This document shows positions 24,159-35,691 of a DNA stretch of 64,000 nucleotides, piece by piece (positions within the stretch are counted from its first letter, which is position 1; each line of letters starts with the position of its first letter). Location of the stretch: assembly GCA_036925085.1 (NCBI GenBank), contig JAUPFP010000128.1, forward strand, positions 62,001 through 126,000. The letters run 5' to 3'. This DNA comes from Brachycybe producta (taxonomy: Eukaryota; Arthropoda; Diplopoda; Playtdesmida; Andrognathidae). Both the position numbers and the translations under genes were made by a program. Under the pieces are notes generated by a model. That model was given only the letters and a program-made list of their open reading frames with translations. It searched no databases and was not told the origin of the DNA.

Positions 24159-25606
24159 TTAAGAATTAGTCTAATATTCTTGGTGTTCGTGATGTGTTTC
24201 CTGAGCACAGATGGAGCGAATACTGGTCGTAAGTGTTTATTCATTTATTATAAAAGGTGGTACGTTTTACATGGCTCAAAACTAAATATAAATTTGAGTT
24301 TCCAATGAAATTTTTCAGGTATTCTAGTCAACATTGTTGTAGTTTTTCATGATGAAAATACAATGGAAAACTGTAGATAATACAATAGAAATGAGTAGAT
24401 TTGTACAACACAGAACCACCCTGATGCTTTAAAATGTTGTAGGGAAAAGTTTGACACGAAATAGAAAGTGACCAGAATATATTTTTTTAAAGTTTAAATT
24501 GGTTTATGAACAGCAGATTTTCGTACTCTGATTATTCTGTGTTTCAGGACCTGTGCAAAATTAGAAGAAACTTGAATTAGAAAATATAAGGGTGGCTCAA
24601 ATACATTGATGGTATTTTCATGTTGATATCTTTCAAAATAAGCCTTTTACGTGAGTTTCAAAATAATCCAACTTTTTTATGTATAAGCCTATTGTTTGTC
24701 TATAAAAAGTTTGTTTTGTAAGATATCAACATGAAAATATCCTTAACAGCTTAGATACAGTGTTTAATTAAAAATTTCTCCTAATGTAGGTGCTGCGATC
24801 GTTTTTGGTTTTAAAATGGGTTTATAACGTTTTCTCGAAGTTTAAAGTCACATAATAATTAATAGAAAAATAATGTCACGTGCTAACCTTATAAAAAGGA
24901 AACATCGTGAAGCCAATAGATTAATGCACGTGCTAATTTTTATGTGATTGTTCTAATTCGTTTTTAATTGGAGTTCTTCAGATGTTTGTGGGATGGTTTT
25001 TTGGTCCAATGGGAGCTAGAGTTAAAAAACGAACTATTTTGAACCTTGTTTAAACATTCGCCAAAAATTCGGCGAACATTCGCTAAAATCTTGGTGAACA
25101 TTCGTCAAAAATTTGGCGAACATTCGCCAAAATTTTGATGAACATGCGTCCAAAATGGTCCCTTGAATTTCGCGTTAAAAGTTTTTCCACGGTATTTTAG
25201 AGCTTCAACGTGAGTTCTGTGTTGTACAATTCTGCTAATTTCTATTGTATTTTCACCGTTGAAAAATACACCAATTTATACCCTAGAAAACCTGGAAAAT
25301 TCAGAGAAAAACAAATGTCGTGTTAAAATTTAAAAATTTTAATTTCATTTTTTACTGAATACATTTTTTTAACAAGAATCCATCAATGACTTTAGAATGT
25401 TTAGATACGCATCACTGTGACTGTTGTATTTTGTTTGTCAATTTATAGAATGCACGCGTCCAGGAGAAAAGTGGACCGAATTCTGTGACAATTATTGTGC
25501 CAAATCAATACCCGGTGTAGGAATTGATACTGCCTATGCATGCCTAGAAGGACCAGATCCAGGCTACTGTAATTGTTATCCTGTGGTTAATTCAAACTCC
25601 GAATGA
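24159..25606 (+). pseudogene. Array gene 3: CS-alpha-beta peptide gene with a broken leader exon
   Basis: The end of the leader exon (to 24228, encoding a hydrophobic segment ending STDGANTG) and a full mature exon (25449-25606) remain. The leader exon is interrupted by the TTAA-flanked MITE and appears to have a further break. The mature exon looks whole, with spacing 10, 3, 14, 8, 1 and a longer tail after the last cysteine than its relatives. I treat it as a fossil, unless the exon is used with another leader. Confidence 0.7.
24340..25265. repeat. Intronic foldback of gene 3, with later insertion
   Basis: The outer arms (TTTTCATGATGAAAATACAAT / ATTGTATTTTCACC) and CACAGAACC / GTTCTGTGTTG are kept, but the right half is interrupted by an inverted piece related to the MITE at 23255-24158. 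A short tandem array (ACATTCGCCAAAAATT-like, four to five copies) lies at about 25062-25150. Confidence 0.6.
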
Positions 25607-25836
25607 TTGGTCCGAAATGATTGGTCAAATAGACCTACAGTATGTGTCCTTATGATTGAATTAGAATTTATTTTTATTTAAAGTTAAATCGTTGACTAAC
25701 TTTGTACGCAATAAATTGGAAGGCATTCCATTATTTGCAAATATGCTTATCAATTTAAATATTATCTAGTTTCTAGACAGGTTTAAAACCCAAAAAACTC
25801 CTTTGTAGATATTTTATTTACAGAAGCAACTTGCCA

Positions 25837-25905
25837 AGGCCTCGGTGGATGAATGGAGATAGCCGCCACTTCTAATGGTGGGGGGACTACTACTTGTACC
25901 ACAGT
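25837..25905 (+). mobile_element. Degenerate SINE head, unit 3
   Basis: CTCGGTGGATGAATGGAGATAGCC matches the A-box part of the SINE, and downstream sequence matches the unit. The B-box region is damaged. It sits at the same place after gene 3 as in the other units. Confidence 0.6.
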
Positions 25906-26149
25906 GTATCGATACTTAGTGGTTGATGAAGCTTGCTAAACACAAATTACTATTGAAAACAATGAAAGATTGTCATTGCATTCCACTGGTATGACCTTGA
26001 TCTGCATTGACAAGCAGGCAATGTTCACCACTTGTGGCTCGACTCAGTGTTCGTCATTGTGGTGGAAAAATAAAAAGTGCAAAGCTCGTGCGATCAATGA
26101 TCAAAGCAAACGTAAGTAATTTTATGTGGCAACACAAAGTGGTCCATGT

Positions 26150-26710
26150 TGTAACACCCTGTATTTCGCCTTCCTTGTATTTCCATAGCCTTCAGGTTCT
26201 TGTACCCCAAGTGCCGTATTTCTGCTCCTTTCTTCCCCTTATGGGACCCAAAGCTTCAAGTCACATCTTGGTTTCGGTATTGGCGGATGGACACACATCA
26301 AGGTACGGTCCCTTGGGTATGGGTGCACCTGAATAAGGTGTACACAGGCCCAAGGTATAAAAGGCCGTGTCTTGATCAACTCGTGGTCCATTCCTTGATA
26401 TCAGAAACATGAATTACTTTATCTAATGGTCCGGTGGCTGAAGAACGCCACACTTGTAACTCTTCTCTGTATTAATGTACTTTATGATTGTGTACATTAA
26501 AATAAGTAAACTCGACAATCTGCATTCGTCTCGTCTGTCTTCAATTATTTCTCTTTTAGCCAACGACGTCCAAACAAAGTACCAAAGGGAATGACCCCGG
26601 CACCAGTTGGACTCAGGTTTACATCACACTCTCTGAGTGCAAGGTGGTACCTGCCCCAAACTAAGGGAATGCAAGCCTGAGCCCGGTAACAGAAAGTCTA
26701 CACTGTTACA
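26150..26710 (+). mobile_element. Solo LTR, 561 bp, with 4-bp target duplication
   Basis: It begins TGTAACACCCTG, ends CACTGTTACA and is flanked by ATGT on both sides. It contains CCAAGGTATAAAAGGCC, a TATA-like promoter also found in the LTRs at 54209 and 63788. No internal region remains, so it arose by LTR-LTR recombination. Confidence 0.82.
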
Positions 26711-26819
26711 ATGTGAAGCACAATGGAGCACTCCGTGTCAGGGCTCAGTATGTCCAAATTTTTTAATTGTCCCACGTGCCTCTCGAGTTTATTGGAAGGT
26801 TGCATTGAGTTGAATATGA

Positions 26820-27080
26820 GTATGGAATACATGTAATATATACAAATTAGGAATTATGAAAATGTGAGGTGACAAACTTTGCCACTAACTTGAGGGGAAG
26901 ACTTTCGTTTCTTGAAATTTAAAATGGCGTTGTCTGGTGACTCATAAAAGTCACTTCATTTTGAAGTTTTTTTTTGTAATTTTATTGACTTATTTTTAAT
27001 TTTAAAATTCATTTTGGTAATCAAATGGGTAAGTCTTGCCAATATTTTGACAAGAAATTTCTGAAGGTAATGGTTTCTAA
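26820..27080. repeat. Foldback-element arm
   Basis: The stretch carries GGTGACAAACTTTG, AAAATGGCGTTGT, TGGGTAAGTCTTG and AAGAAATTTCTG. It is the inverted equivalent of 14571-14760 and matches the right arm of 28590-29147. Confidence 0.65.
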
Positions 27081-27109
27081 CGTAAAACGGTACACAAAAA
27101 GATGCTTAA

Positions 27110-27235
27110 TCATATATTCAAATGTCTTTTCTGTTATTTTTTCTGTTATTTTTAATTATCTTTATAATAAAAATAATTAAAAAACCACCTGTCTTTGTTA
27201 ATCATCCTCACCTACTCATTATTATTATATTAATA
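27110..27235 (+). other. Relic of a further array unit: orphan promoter block
   Basis: CACCTGTCTTTGTTAATCATCCTCACCTACTCA matches, with a few changes, the block upstream of the array genes, preceded by unit-like sequence (CATATATTCAAATGTCTTTTCTG in the other units). No TATA box, leader or mature exon follows. It appears to be what is left of another lost unit. Confidence 0.55.
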
Positions 27236-27287
27236 TAGTTATTATTACTAGTGGGGTAACCCGTCATAAACGGTGGGAGCCAAATTC

Positions 27288-27429
27288 ACAGGCAATTGTG
27301 TCCTGCCTTAGAATTTCTTTTCCTCCGCCCTTTTATGATGTCAGACCAAGCAACAAACCAATTAGAAATTGATGACGTTCATAAAACAGCTGAGCAAAAG
27401 AAATTCTAATGCTGGGCACAATTGCCTGT
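27288..27429. mobile_element. MULE-type MITE, 142 bp
   Basis: Ends ACAGGCAATTGTG and CACAATTGCCTGT are exact complements; the 9-bp flanks GCCAAATTC and GATAAATTC agree at 7 of 9 positions, indicating an older insertion. Confidence 0.65.
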
Positions 27430-27879
27430 GATAAATTCTAGTTTAATTTTGCTACTATTATCCCCTCCCCTTTTTATATTTGAAAGAGAAAATGAGCTTT
27501 TCATTTTCTCTGGTGTGCTCATGCGCGTCGTTTGTTCCTTTTTTTACTCCTTTCATTTCAATTTCAGCCACCCCCCCCAATACTTTTTTCAACCCTCCAC
27601 GTTTCTCTCCCCCCTTCTACACTTTCCAACCTTTTCCCCTTTCCAATTTAATATCATGGGGTTCTTGGATGGGAAGGGTGCAACATACTGTATAGTTGAG
27701 GTTGAGAAAAAAAAAGCTGTTCATTTCTTCATTTATTTAAATTTATATAAATTCCGATGTGCTTCAAGGGTTTTGTACAGCGTTACTCCACACACACAAA
27801 CCCGGGATATTATATATATAATAATTATTATTATTCATCTCAAAGGTAGAAAACACGGCTTACATGAGACAACAAACAG

Positions 27880-28215
27880 AAGTGAAATCTACGCATAATG
27901 CGTATATCCAAAATACAATAAAAAAAAATATAAATAAAAACATATAATAAAAATCAGTTCATCGAAAATATTTAAACAAAATACGGATGACTCATTGAAA
28001 GATAAAAGATCCAGGGCAATAATACGTTTTTTAAAAATGTTAACAGAACTCGAATGTACAACATTATCTGGAAGAGCATTCTACAAACGTTTTGCTCTGG
28101 TTATAAAAAAGTTTTGCATTAAATTACTATGCTGTTTACGAAGGGCCAACCGATAATCATGGCTTCGTGTCACCAAGATTTCACCATCAAAATGTTCATG
28201 CCATGAATATAAGTC
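27880..28215 (-). mobile_element. LINE (non-LTR retrotransposon) 3' end fragment
   Basis: The minus strand reads TRSHDYRLALRKQHSNLMQN, then FFITRAKRL, a stop where Trp is expected, then NALPDNVVHSSSVNIFKKRI. This matches the very C-terminus of CR1/L2/jockey-type reverse transcriptase ORFs (R-W-NSLP-VV-A-S-N-FK pattern). Only this terminal piece and an AT-rich 3' tail survive, typical 5' truncation. A hepta-adenine-rich stretch near 27910-27960 may be part of the tail. Confidence 0.7.
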
Positions 28216-28269
28216 TTTATGGTTTTTTTAAAAAAAACAGTGCACTCAGTTTCAAGCTCTCAATTCAAT

Positions 28270-28473
28270 ACAGGCATCTGCAGACAGCTTCAGAATTGGC
28301 CCCGTCCTCATTTGGCTCCGCCCTTTTATGAGCGTCATCAATATCTAATTGGTTTGTTACTTGGTCTGATGTCACATGCCACGCCCGTTTTATTTCTAAT
28401 TGGTTGATATTTGGTCTGACGCTCATAAAAGGGCGGAGCCAAAGAAATTCTGAAGCTGCCTACAGATGCCTGT
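28270..28473. mobile_element. MULE-type MITE, 204 bp
   Basis: Ends ACAGGCATCTGCAGACAGC and the complement-like CTGCCTACAGATGCCTGT; flanks CAATTCAAT and CAATTTAAT (8 of 9). It belongs to the same subfamily as 13104-13288. Confidence 0.75.
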
Positions 28474-28589
28474 CAATTTAATGGCGTGACATAAAAAAAT
28501 TGTAATCGTTGGTTAGCATAATATACATGTAGCCTCTAACTAGAAAACACAAAGAATTAAATATGCTGCTGCACACCGCTGTAATCTAA

Positions 28590-29147
28590 CTTAGAGACCA
28601 TTACAACCAAGAATTTTTGTTGAAATATTGTCAAGAATTACCCAACAATTGCCAAAATATTTTTTAAAATTAATAATAAGTCATAATTATGAAAATGAAG
28701 TGAATTTTGTGTCACCAAACAACGCCATTTTAAATTTCTAAAAACGAAAGTCTACTCCTCAATTGAGTGGCAAAGGTTGTCACCACACATTTCCATAATT
28801 CTTAATTTATATATGTGGCAGGTGGGTTGATTTTAATATTAAACACATAGTACTTTGAACTATAATAGAGAATACATGTATTTGAATAGTGAATTAAAAG
28901 TAATGTGAGGTGACATCAAATTTCGAGCAAAGGAGTAGACTTTTGTGTGTTTATTGCCAATTTCTGTTGTTTGGTGGCGCATCAATTTGATAAAAGTCCA
29001 CTTATATGAAGTTAATTGATTTTTAATTTTTTTTAATTTTATTAATTACTTATTTTAAATTTGAAAAATCGTTTTGACAATCGTTGGGTAAGTCTTGACA
29101 CTATTTTGAAAAGAAATTTCTGGAGATAATGGTCTCTTTAAAAAATT
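28590..29147. mobile_element. Foldback transposable element, about 560 bp
   Basis: The left arm (GAGACCATTACA…CCCAACAATTGCCAAAAT) and right arm (…TTTTGACAATCGTTGGGTAAG…GATAATGGTCTC) are long inverted repeats covering nearly the whole element. No coding capacity was seen. It is the most complete copy of the repeat found at 1-130, 14571-14760 and 26820-27080. Confidence 0.72.
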
Positions 29148-29437
29148 GCCTTTCATTTTTCTTCTTCTAACATTTTAGTCCTGTGGACATCCTTTGACCA
29201 AATCTACAACTACAAATAAATAATTGCATGTCTGAATAAATTAATCAAAAAAATAAACTTTAAGCTAACTAATAGATCTATAATAAACTGAAATACTAAC
29301 AATTTTCAGTTCAGTTTTCTTCAACTTTAAAATAATTGCCACTCGAATCATGGCATTTCTTGTTTGTAAATTTGAATACAAGTAAGTTTATTCATGTGGT
29401 AGACAAAACCAATGAAAGAGTTATAGGACCTTACACA

Positions 29438-29866
29438 CAGTGGCGCAACAACGAGGAGGATGGGGGAAAGTTAATTGCCGGGCGCCAACACACAGGGGCG
29501 CCAAACGTTTAGAAATTAAAATTACAAAAAAATACTTATAAATTTTGAAAGTCGAGTTTTTTTCGATTATTTTCCTAATTGCACATTTATTTAATTTAGT
29601 AGTTTTCGTGTATTGTAGAAATTATTCACACTAGTAAACCCGTCATGCAATTTGCAAAATTTATAAAAAGTTTTAGGCTGTGCTATAAGCAATACATACT
29701 AAAAAGAATATAGTAGTTTTTGATTTTAAGCTAACACTTGCAAGGGTAAAAATTCACATATATTCACACTATACAACCTACTCAAATTTGTGTGCAGCCT
29801 GCATAGAGGTAAGGGGCGTTCACAGTAATATAGTCTCCGGGCACAAAATTCCTAGTTGCGGCACTG
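29438..29866. mobile_element. hAT-type MITE, 429 bp
   Basis: The ends are CAGTGGCGCAAC and GTTGCGGCACTG (11 of 12 complementary). The paralogous stretch near 38342 (GACCTTAAACATTACAGC) lacks the element. The flanking duplication is imperfect. The interior is AT-rich with no ORF. Confidence 0.6.
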
Positions 29867-30190
29867 CATACACTTAACAGCAACATCAGTCAAAACACGT
29901 TGAGTTTTGTATGATGTATTTCTTCCATATGGGAGTATTTTTTCAAACGATTCTAACAGGGATGACGCCAACAGTTGGAGGTGGAGGATAGTACTTAGTA
30001 TTGACATCTATGAATAAAGTGGATGACACATTCCTAAATTGTTTGTCAGCCCCTCTGATGTCACAATCTTTATCTTATGGTGAAAGAACTATATAAAATG
30101 AAATATGAAAACATTGCTGTCAAATTATCGGAATACTCATTCACATGGACGGCCTAGTGTATACGCATGCAACCGGAAGTGACAAATAAC

Positions 30191-30863
30191 TGTGAGCTTT
30201 TGACGTTGACCTCATAATTTTTGCCCAACTTGTGATGATGTTTTCCATAACTCGTTTCTTCTCCTGATCGCGCAGTGACCGCACGAAGAAGATTCGAGTT
30301 ACAGAAATAGTTGGATGGAGATCGATTGTGATCATCCTTCTGTGCAGGGGTGTAGTCTTCGCAGAAGGATAGTGACCATCTCTCCTGATCGACGCTGATG
30401 TACATCTTCCTGTTGTTACCAGAAGATGTTGTAGCTCCTCCAGGATCTGTATGTCTCCTTGCCTTATGGTGTCTCCGGCTTGCCTAGAGAAGGATTAGTT
30501 TTCAGACAGAAAGACAACACAGTTTCTCATTGTAACGCTTTATTCATTCTTGCTCAGAAACATTAAGAGTACAAGAATGAATTGTGATATTAAAGGTGCG
30601 TCCTCAGGCACATGATGTGGTAATACAAAAGTTGAGCAAGTAAGGACAATGAACAAAGAGGAACATGGTCTTTTTATACCTTGGACCTATGTACACCTAC
30701 GAGGTGTAACCAGGTCCAAGTGACCATAGTCCTAAAAGTATCAATCCGCCACTTCGATATGAGTCAGAAGTATGAGTCAGAGAGGAGGGAGGGACAAGCA
30801 GGAGTTGTTAACCCCCCCCCCCAGGCTATGGTTTTGGTGGATTGGGAGTTACTGGGTGTTACA
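30191..30863 (-). mobile_element. Solo LTR, minus strand, related to the LTRs at 54209 and 63788
   Basis: On the minus strand it begins TGTAACACCCAG and ends AAAAGCTCACA. It shares the GGTATAAAAAG promoter, the AGGTCCAAGT stretch and a CCTCCTCTCTGACTCA-like block with the element at 54209. Flanking bases (TAAC / CAAC) are close to a 4-bp duplication. A run of ten Cs lies at about 30812. Confidence 0.78.
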
Positions 30864-31090
30864 CAACTTGCAAAAAAAAGGGCTGGTTCCAGCCAGTTCC
30901 TATAGTTACCTAAGTTGCCAATGAAATATATAATTGAATGCCAACTGGCAAATTGTTAATACCAATGCATTGTACACAGAAAAGCTGTTCAATAATATTT
31001 GTCAAAGGTAGAAAAGAAAATTAAAAAAGTTTCAATATTTTGTGTGCGTGCTAAAAGCACTGCTTTTCAATGATCTTTATAATAAATCTT

Positions 31091-31163
31091 AAAAGAAACA
31101 CTTGTCTTTATTAATCATCCTCACCTACCCACGCAACCCACATGCTAAATTATTCGTATATAA
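31091..31163 (+). promoter_or_regulatory. Promoter of array gene 4
   Basis: The block CACTTGTCTTTATTAATCAT leads to TATATAA at 31157-31163, 110 bp before the start codon. Confidence 0.68.
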
Positions 31164-31272
31164 GCTTCTCATTCTGTATTCCAACACATAAATCATTAAT
31201 TGAGTTTTCTCTCAATTGTATCTATATTACAGAAAATTGTTAAAGATTTGTTTTTTAAAATAATACCAATTT

Positions 31273-32385
31273 ATGATGGCTAGTTTCAAAGCATATTTAA
31301 GAATTAGTCTAATATTCTTGGTGTTCGTGATGTGTTTCCTGAGCACAGATGGAGCGGATACTGGTCGTAAGTGTTTATTCATTCATTTACGTTTTTAGAT
31401 GGTTCCCTACGAAATATAAATTTTAGTTTTTCCTTGAAGTTTTCCAGGTTTTGTAGGGTAGTGTGGTATATTTTTTCATGGTGAAGATAAACAATGGAAA
31501 TAGGTCTAAGTAGATTTGTACAACACAGAACCGCGAGAGAAGTGAAAAAATTTCACACAAAATTGAAGGAACCATTTTTTTTTTCTTCTGTTAATATGAT
31601 TTGTGAACAGCTGTTTTTCGAAATCTCATTATTCTGTCTTTCAGGTGCAAAATTAAGAGAAAACTGAATGTTTTCAAAGCTAAAAGGGTAGTTTGATCAA
31701 TTAATGGTATTTTCATGTTGATATCTTTCAAAATAAGCTTTTTACGCGAATTTGAAAATAATCCAACTGTTTAAGTAGAGGATATGTTCTAATTTTCGTA
31801 ATAAAAGTTTATCTTGTAAGATAGCAACATGAAAATATCTTAAATGATTGATCTGCCCTTCTTGTTTCTAAAACACTTTCTAGTTTTTCCAAATTTTGTT
31901 CTCAAAAGACAGAAGAATCACCTGTTCATACACCATCAATATAAACACGAAAAAATATTCTGTTCACTTCTATTTCGTGTTAAACGTTTTCCACAGCATT
32001 TTAAAGCTTCAGCGCATAACTGTGTTGCACATACACTGTACACATCAATTAATTTCTATTGTATTTTTATTTCTAATGTTGCAAACATTGAAAAAATACA
32101 TCAAATTACCCTTCTAACCTGGAAAAGTCAGAGAAAAACAAATTTCGTGTTTAAAATAATAAAAACGTATTTAATATCATATTGACCTGATAAATCTTTA
32201 ACAAGAAGATATCAATGACTTTAATGTAGTTTGTTTGTCAATCCATAGACTGCACGGGTTCAGGAGAAACGTGGACACAATACTGCCAGGATTCTTGTGA
32301 CGATTCCCTAACCGCTCATATATTTGGTTTGAAATATGCATGCCAAGAAGGATCAGATCCACCCATCTGTAGTTGTCACCATTGA
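31273..32385 (+). CDS. Array gene 4: secreted CS-alpha-beta peptide, two exons
   Basis: Exon 1 (31273-31366) encodes a 31-residue leader with hydrophobic core ISLIFLVFVMCFL, ending STDGADTG; a second in-frame ATG follows immediately. Exon 2 (32249-32385) continues in phase 1 to a 44-residue mature part ending CSCHH. Cysteines are spaced 10, 3, 14, 8, 1. The GETWTQYC segment is shared with gene 5. The intron holds the shared foldback (about 31476-32100) and a SINE follows the stop. Both exons look whole, so this is probably an active gene. Target and function are unknown. Confidence 0.85.
31476..32100. repeat. Intronic foldback of gene 4
   Basis: The inner arms AAAAGGGTAGTTTGATCAAT and ATGATTGATCTGCCCTTCT and outer arms CACAGAACCGCGAG and its weaker partner near 32005 match the gene 1 foldback. 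Confidence 0.65.
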
Positions 32386-32550
32386 TTGGTCAAATATACT
32401 GTATGTGTCCATTCGATTGAATTAAAATAGAATGTTATTCAAAGGTAAATCTTTGACTAAGTTTGTATACAATAAATTGGAAGGCATTCCATTATTTCAA
32501 TCCCACAAAACTCCTTTCTGATTATTTTATTTACAAAAGCAAGTTGCCAA

Positions 32551-32825
32551 CACCCCGGTGGCTGAATGGAAATAGCCTCCATTTGTGGTGTTGGGTAAGG
32601 GGTCCCGGGTTTTAAATCCCGACTGGGGCATGGTTGTTGTGTTGTCTTTCATAATCCTTCGGCATTGCCGCGTTTCCATCAGGCTCGGCAGCCTTTTGTA
32701 AAACACATTTCGCCAAATCCGAGTCGTATGTCGCATCTTTCATCATTCATCAATGAATCATCATCATCATCCTTTAACCGACCCCACTCAGTGCGGGACG
32801 TGGTGCATGAAAAGAAACAGCAAAT
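32551..32825 (+). mobile_element. tRNA-derived SINE, copy in unit 4
   Basis: This is a well-kept copy: CACCCCGGTGGCTGAATGGA, then GGTCCCGGGTTTTAAATCCCG in the B-box position, the body with GGCAGCC, and (CAT)n. It starts 166 bp after the stop of gene 4. Confidence 0.75.
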
Positions 32826-33069
32826 AAATGCGCAATCATAATTACATGTTTGGACAGCTTCACATGGACTACTTGTTGCCATATCATACTACCACTTAGT
32901 GGTTGACGCTGCTTGCTTCATACGAACCCCCACAGAAAACAATAGAATGTCGTCATTGCATTCCACTGGTATGACATTGATCACCATTGACAAGCAGGCA
33001 GTGTTTGCCACTGTGAGTCTGTGGCGCACAAATAACAGTATTGGTGTCTCGTGTAATCACCCCCTATCC

Positions 33070-33930
33070 CAGACATGTCCTCTTTTTGATCCTTAAATTT
33101 TTGTCCGTGCGGATTTTTGAAAATAAAAAAAATGTCCGAGTTTTTGTCTTTTTCTTTCTTTTTCATTACTACTACTTTTTTTTAAACTTACACAACATAA
33201 GTTTTTGTAATTGATTAAAAAATGGCAGCACATAAATAAGCAAAAGAACAAAAAAGTGACAACATCACAGTTTACAAAGTAAATACCGTAAAATTAAAAA
33301 AAAAATTAAAATAAATCATTTTCCGTGCTCGAGATTTTTTAGGTGTCCTCCTTTCTTGTTAGCAGGATATGGTAACCTATGTTACGCCATTTTATGTGGC
33401 GACACAAAGTAGCCCGTGTGTTGCGAGCCTTATATAGATAGCTCAAGTTAAAGCTCTGCCTATGAAGAATTCCGTGCAAGGGCTTAGGATGTCCAAATGA
33501 TAGCGCCATCTCTATTTTCAAGCTAAATTCACACTCAGTTACACATTTTACTACATTTCAAAGAATACACAAACACAGTGTGTTGTAAAACAGATTCAAG
33601 GTTCTTTCCATAACGAGATGTAGAAATATAAGTGGAGATAAGAGCAATTGGAAGAGATATTGATAATTATAATAGCCAGCAGCAACCAGCAGCTTGAAAA
33701 CCAGCCTAGTGTGACTGCCGCTTTATAGCTACGTAAGTTACCAATGAAATATATAATTGATTGCCAACTGGCAAATTGTTAATACAGATGCACTGTACAC
33801 AAAAAAGCTGCTCAATCATATACTTGTCAAAGGTAGAAAAGACAATTAAAACAGTTTCAATATTTTGTGTGCGTGTCTGTATATAAATGCTAAAAGCACT
33901 GCTTTTCAATGGTCTTTATAATAAATCTTA
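33070..33930. other. Intergenic stretch between units 4 and 5
   Basis: AT-rich sequence with no supported gene. About 33665-33715 holds an end fragment of the TTA-type MITE (CAGCAGCAACCAGCAGC, then CCAGCCTAGTGTGA). The remainder after 33715 matches the upstream part of other units. Confidence 0.6.
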
Positions 33931-33939
33931 AAAAAAAAA

Positions 33940-34003
33940 CACTTGTCTTTGTCAATCATCCTCACCTAATCACGCAAGCAATTGCTAAATTATTCGTATA
34001 TAA
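33940..34003 (+). promoter_or_regulatory. Promoter of array gene 5
   Basis: CACTTGTCTTTGTCAATCAT block and TATATAA at 33997-34003; well preserved although the gene's leader exon looks damaged. Confidence 0.65.
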
Positions 34004-34118
34004 GCTTATCATTGCGAATTATTAACCACACATAAATTATTGAGTTCTCTCTCAACTGTTTCTATATTACAGAAAATTGCTGAAGATTTATAACTTTCGA
34101 AAATAATACCAATTTATA

Positions 34119-35142
34119 ATGGCTAGTTTGAAAGTATATATACTTAATAATTAGTCTAATGTTCTTTGTGTTCATGATGTGTTTCTACAGCACAGATGGA
34201 GCGGTTACTAATAGTAAGTGTACTAATTTATTACGAAAGGTGATACATCCCTACAAAATATAAATTTTAGTTTTTCCCTGAAGTTTTCCTGGGTTTCTAG
34301 AATAATTTGGTGTATTTTTTCATACTGAAAATACAATGGAAATCAGTAGATTTGTATTTTGTACAACATAGTACCACGACTGAAGGGGAGAAAGTTTAAC
34401 AAAAAATTGAAAAAACCAGAACATTTTTTGTTAAAGATGATTTAAGAAATCTGATAATTCTGTCTTTCAGGTACAAAATTAAGACAAATTCGAATGTGTT
34501 TTCAAAACTAGAAAGATAGTTGGTTCAATTTATGGTATACTTTCATGTTGTTATCTTTCAAAATAAGCTTTTTATGTGCGATTTGAAAATAACCCAACTT
34601 TTTATGCAGAGGATATTTTCAAATTTCCGTCTATAAGTTAGTTTTGTAAGATATCGTCCAAGATGAAAATATCCTGAAATGATTGAGCTACCCTTCTTGT
34701 TTCTAAATGCTCCTGAAAGACAAAAGAATCATTTGTTCATAAATGATCTAAACACACAAAAAAAGATTCTGGTCACTTATATTTCTTGTTACCTTTTTCC
34801 GCAGTATTTGAAAGCTTCAGCGCGGTACTACGTTGTACGACGAACCTACTAATCTCTATTGTATTTTCACCGGTGAATAAATACATCAAATTACCCTTCC
34901 AGCCTTTAAAAGTTAATCTCATTTTTACCTGATAAATCTTTAACAAGAAAATATCAATGACTTTTTTTTTTGTCAATTTCATAGAATGCACGCAACAAGG
35001 AGAAACGTGGACCCAAAACTGTGACAACATTTGTGTCGGTGTAATACTTGAGGCAACAGAATTGGGTGGATTAGTTGGTTTAGATCACGCATGCCAAGAA
35101 GGATCAAGTCAATACAACTGTAAATGTTACCTAACATCATAA
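34119..35142 (+). pseudogene. Array gene 5: CS-alpha-beta peptide gene, leader exon apparently broken
   Basis: The leader exon (to 34213) is recognisable by alignment with genes 4 and 6 but appears to carry about one break. The mature exon (34985-35142) looks whole. It has six cysteines spaced 10, 3, 19, 8, 1, so the C3-C4 loop is five residues longer than in genes 1 to 4 and is shared with gene 6. The acceptor, promoter and poly(A) signal are kept. It may be a recent pseudogene or use a shorter leader; sequence alone cannot decide. Confidence 0.6.
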
Positions 35143-35149
35143 TTTGCTA

Positions 35150-35430
35150 AGGGCTGAATTTCTCCCTTTGTGAACGAATCTTCTCGGAAACTACACACTC
35201 TAGAATCGTGAAAATGAACCAGTATACACAGCTTTAGATGGCCTTCTTGGATGGCTACATTAGAATTTTCAATTTTGTTCCGTTTACTTCATTTTTGTGA
35301 AAAATCATCAAAACCCCTGACCATAATTATAATGGTACTGTTGTGTTCAGCATGTTATTTTTATCACAATAACTAATAAAAGTGAAAAGTTTATCAGTGC
35401 GTCTATAATTATGAAATGGTCACTTTCATT
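35150..35430. mobile_element. Tc1-like 3'-end fragment
   Basis: The stretch ending ACTTTTATTAGTT-like sequence and GTGCGTCTATAATTATGAAA matches the outer part of the Tc1 remnant at about 20870-20920 in inverse orientation. No coding sequence remains. Confidence 0.5.
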
Positions 35431-35691
35431 TACTCCGAAACATGTTCTTTTCAAATTGATTGGTCAAATATATGTCCAATTGATAAATTAGAATCTAATT
35501 TTATTTAAAGTTAAATCCAATGACTAACCGTGTACACAATAAATTAGAAGGATTGTGAAAGCATTCCATTATTTGCAAATATGCCATAAATTTACATTTA
35601 TTATCTAGTTTCTAGAACGGTTTAAAGCCCACAAAATTCCTTTCTTGATATTTTATGTACACAAGCAAGTTGCCAACAGTTGACATATGGC

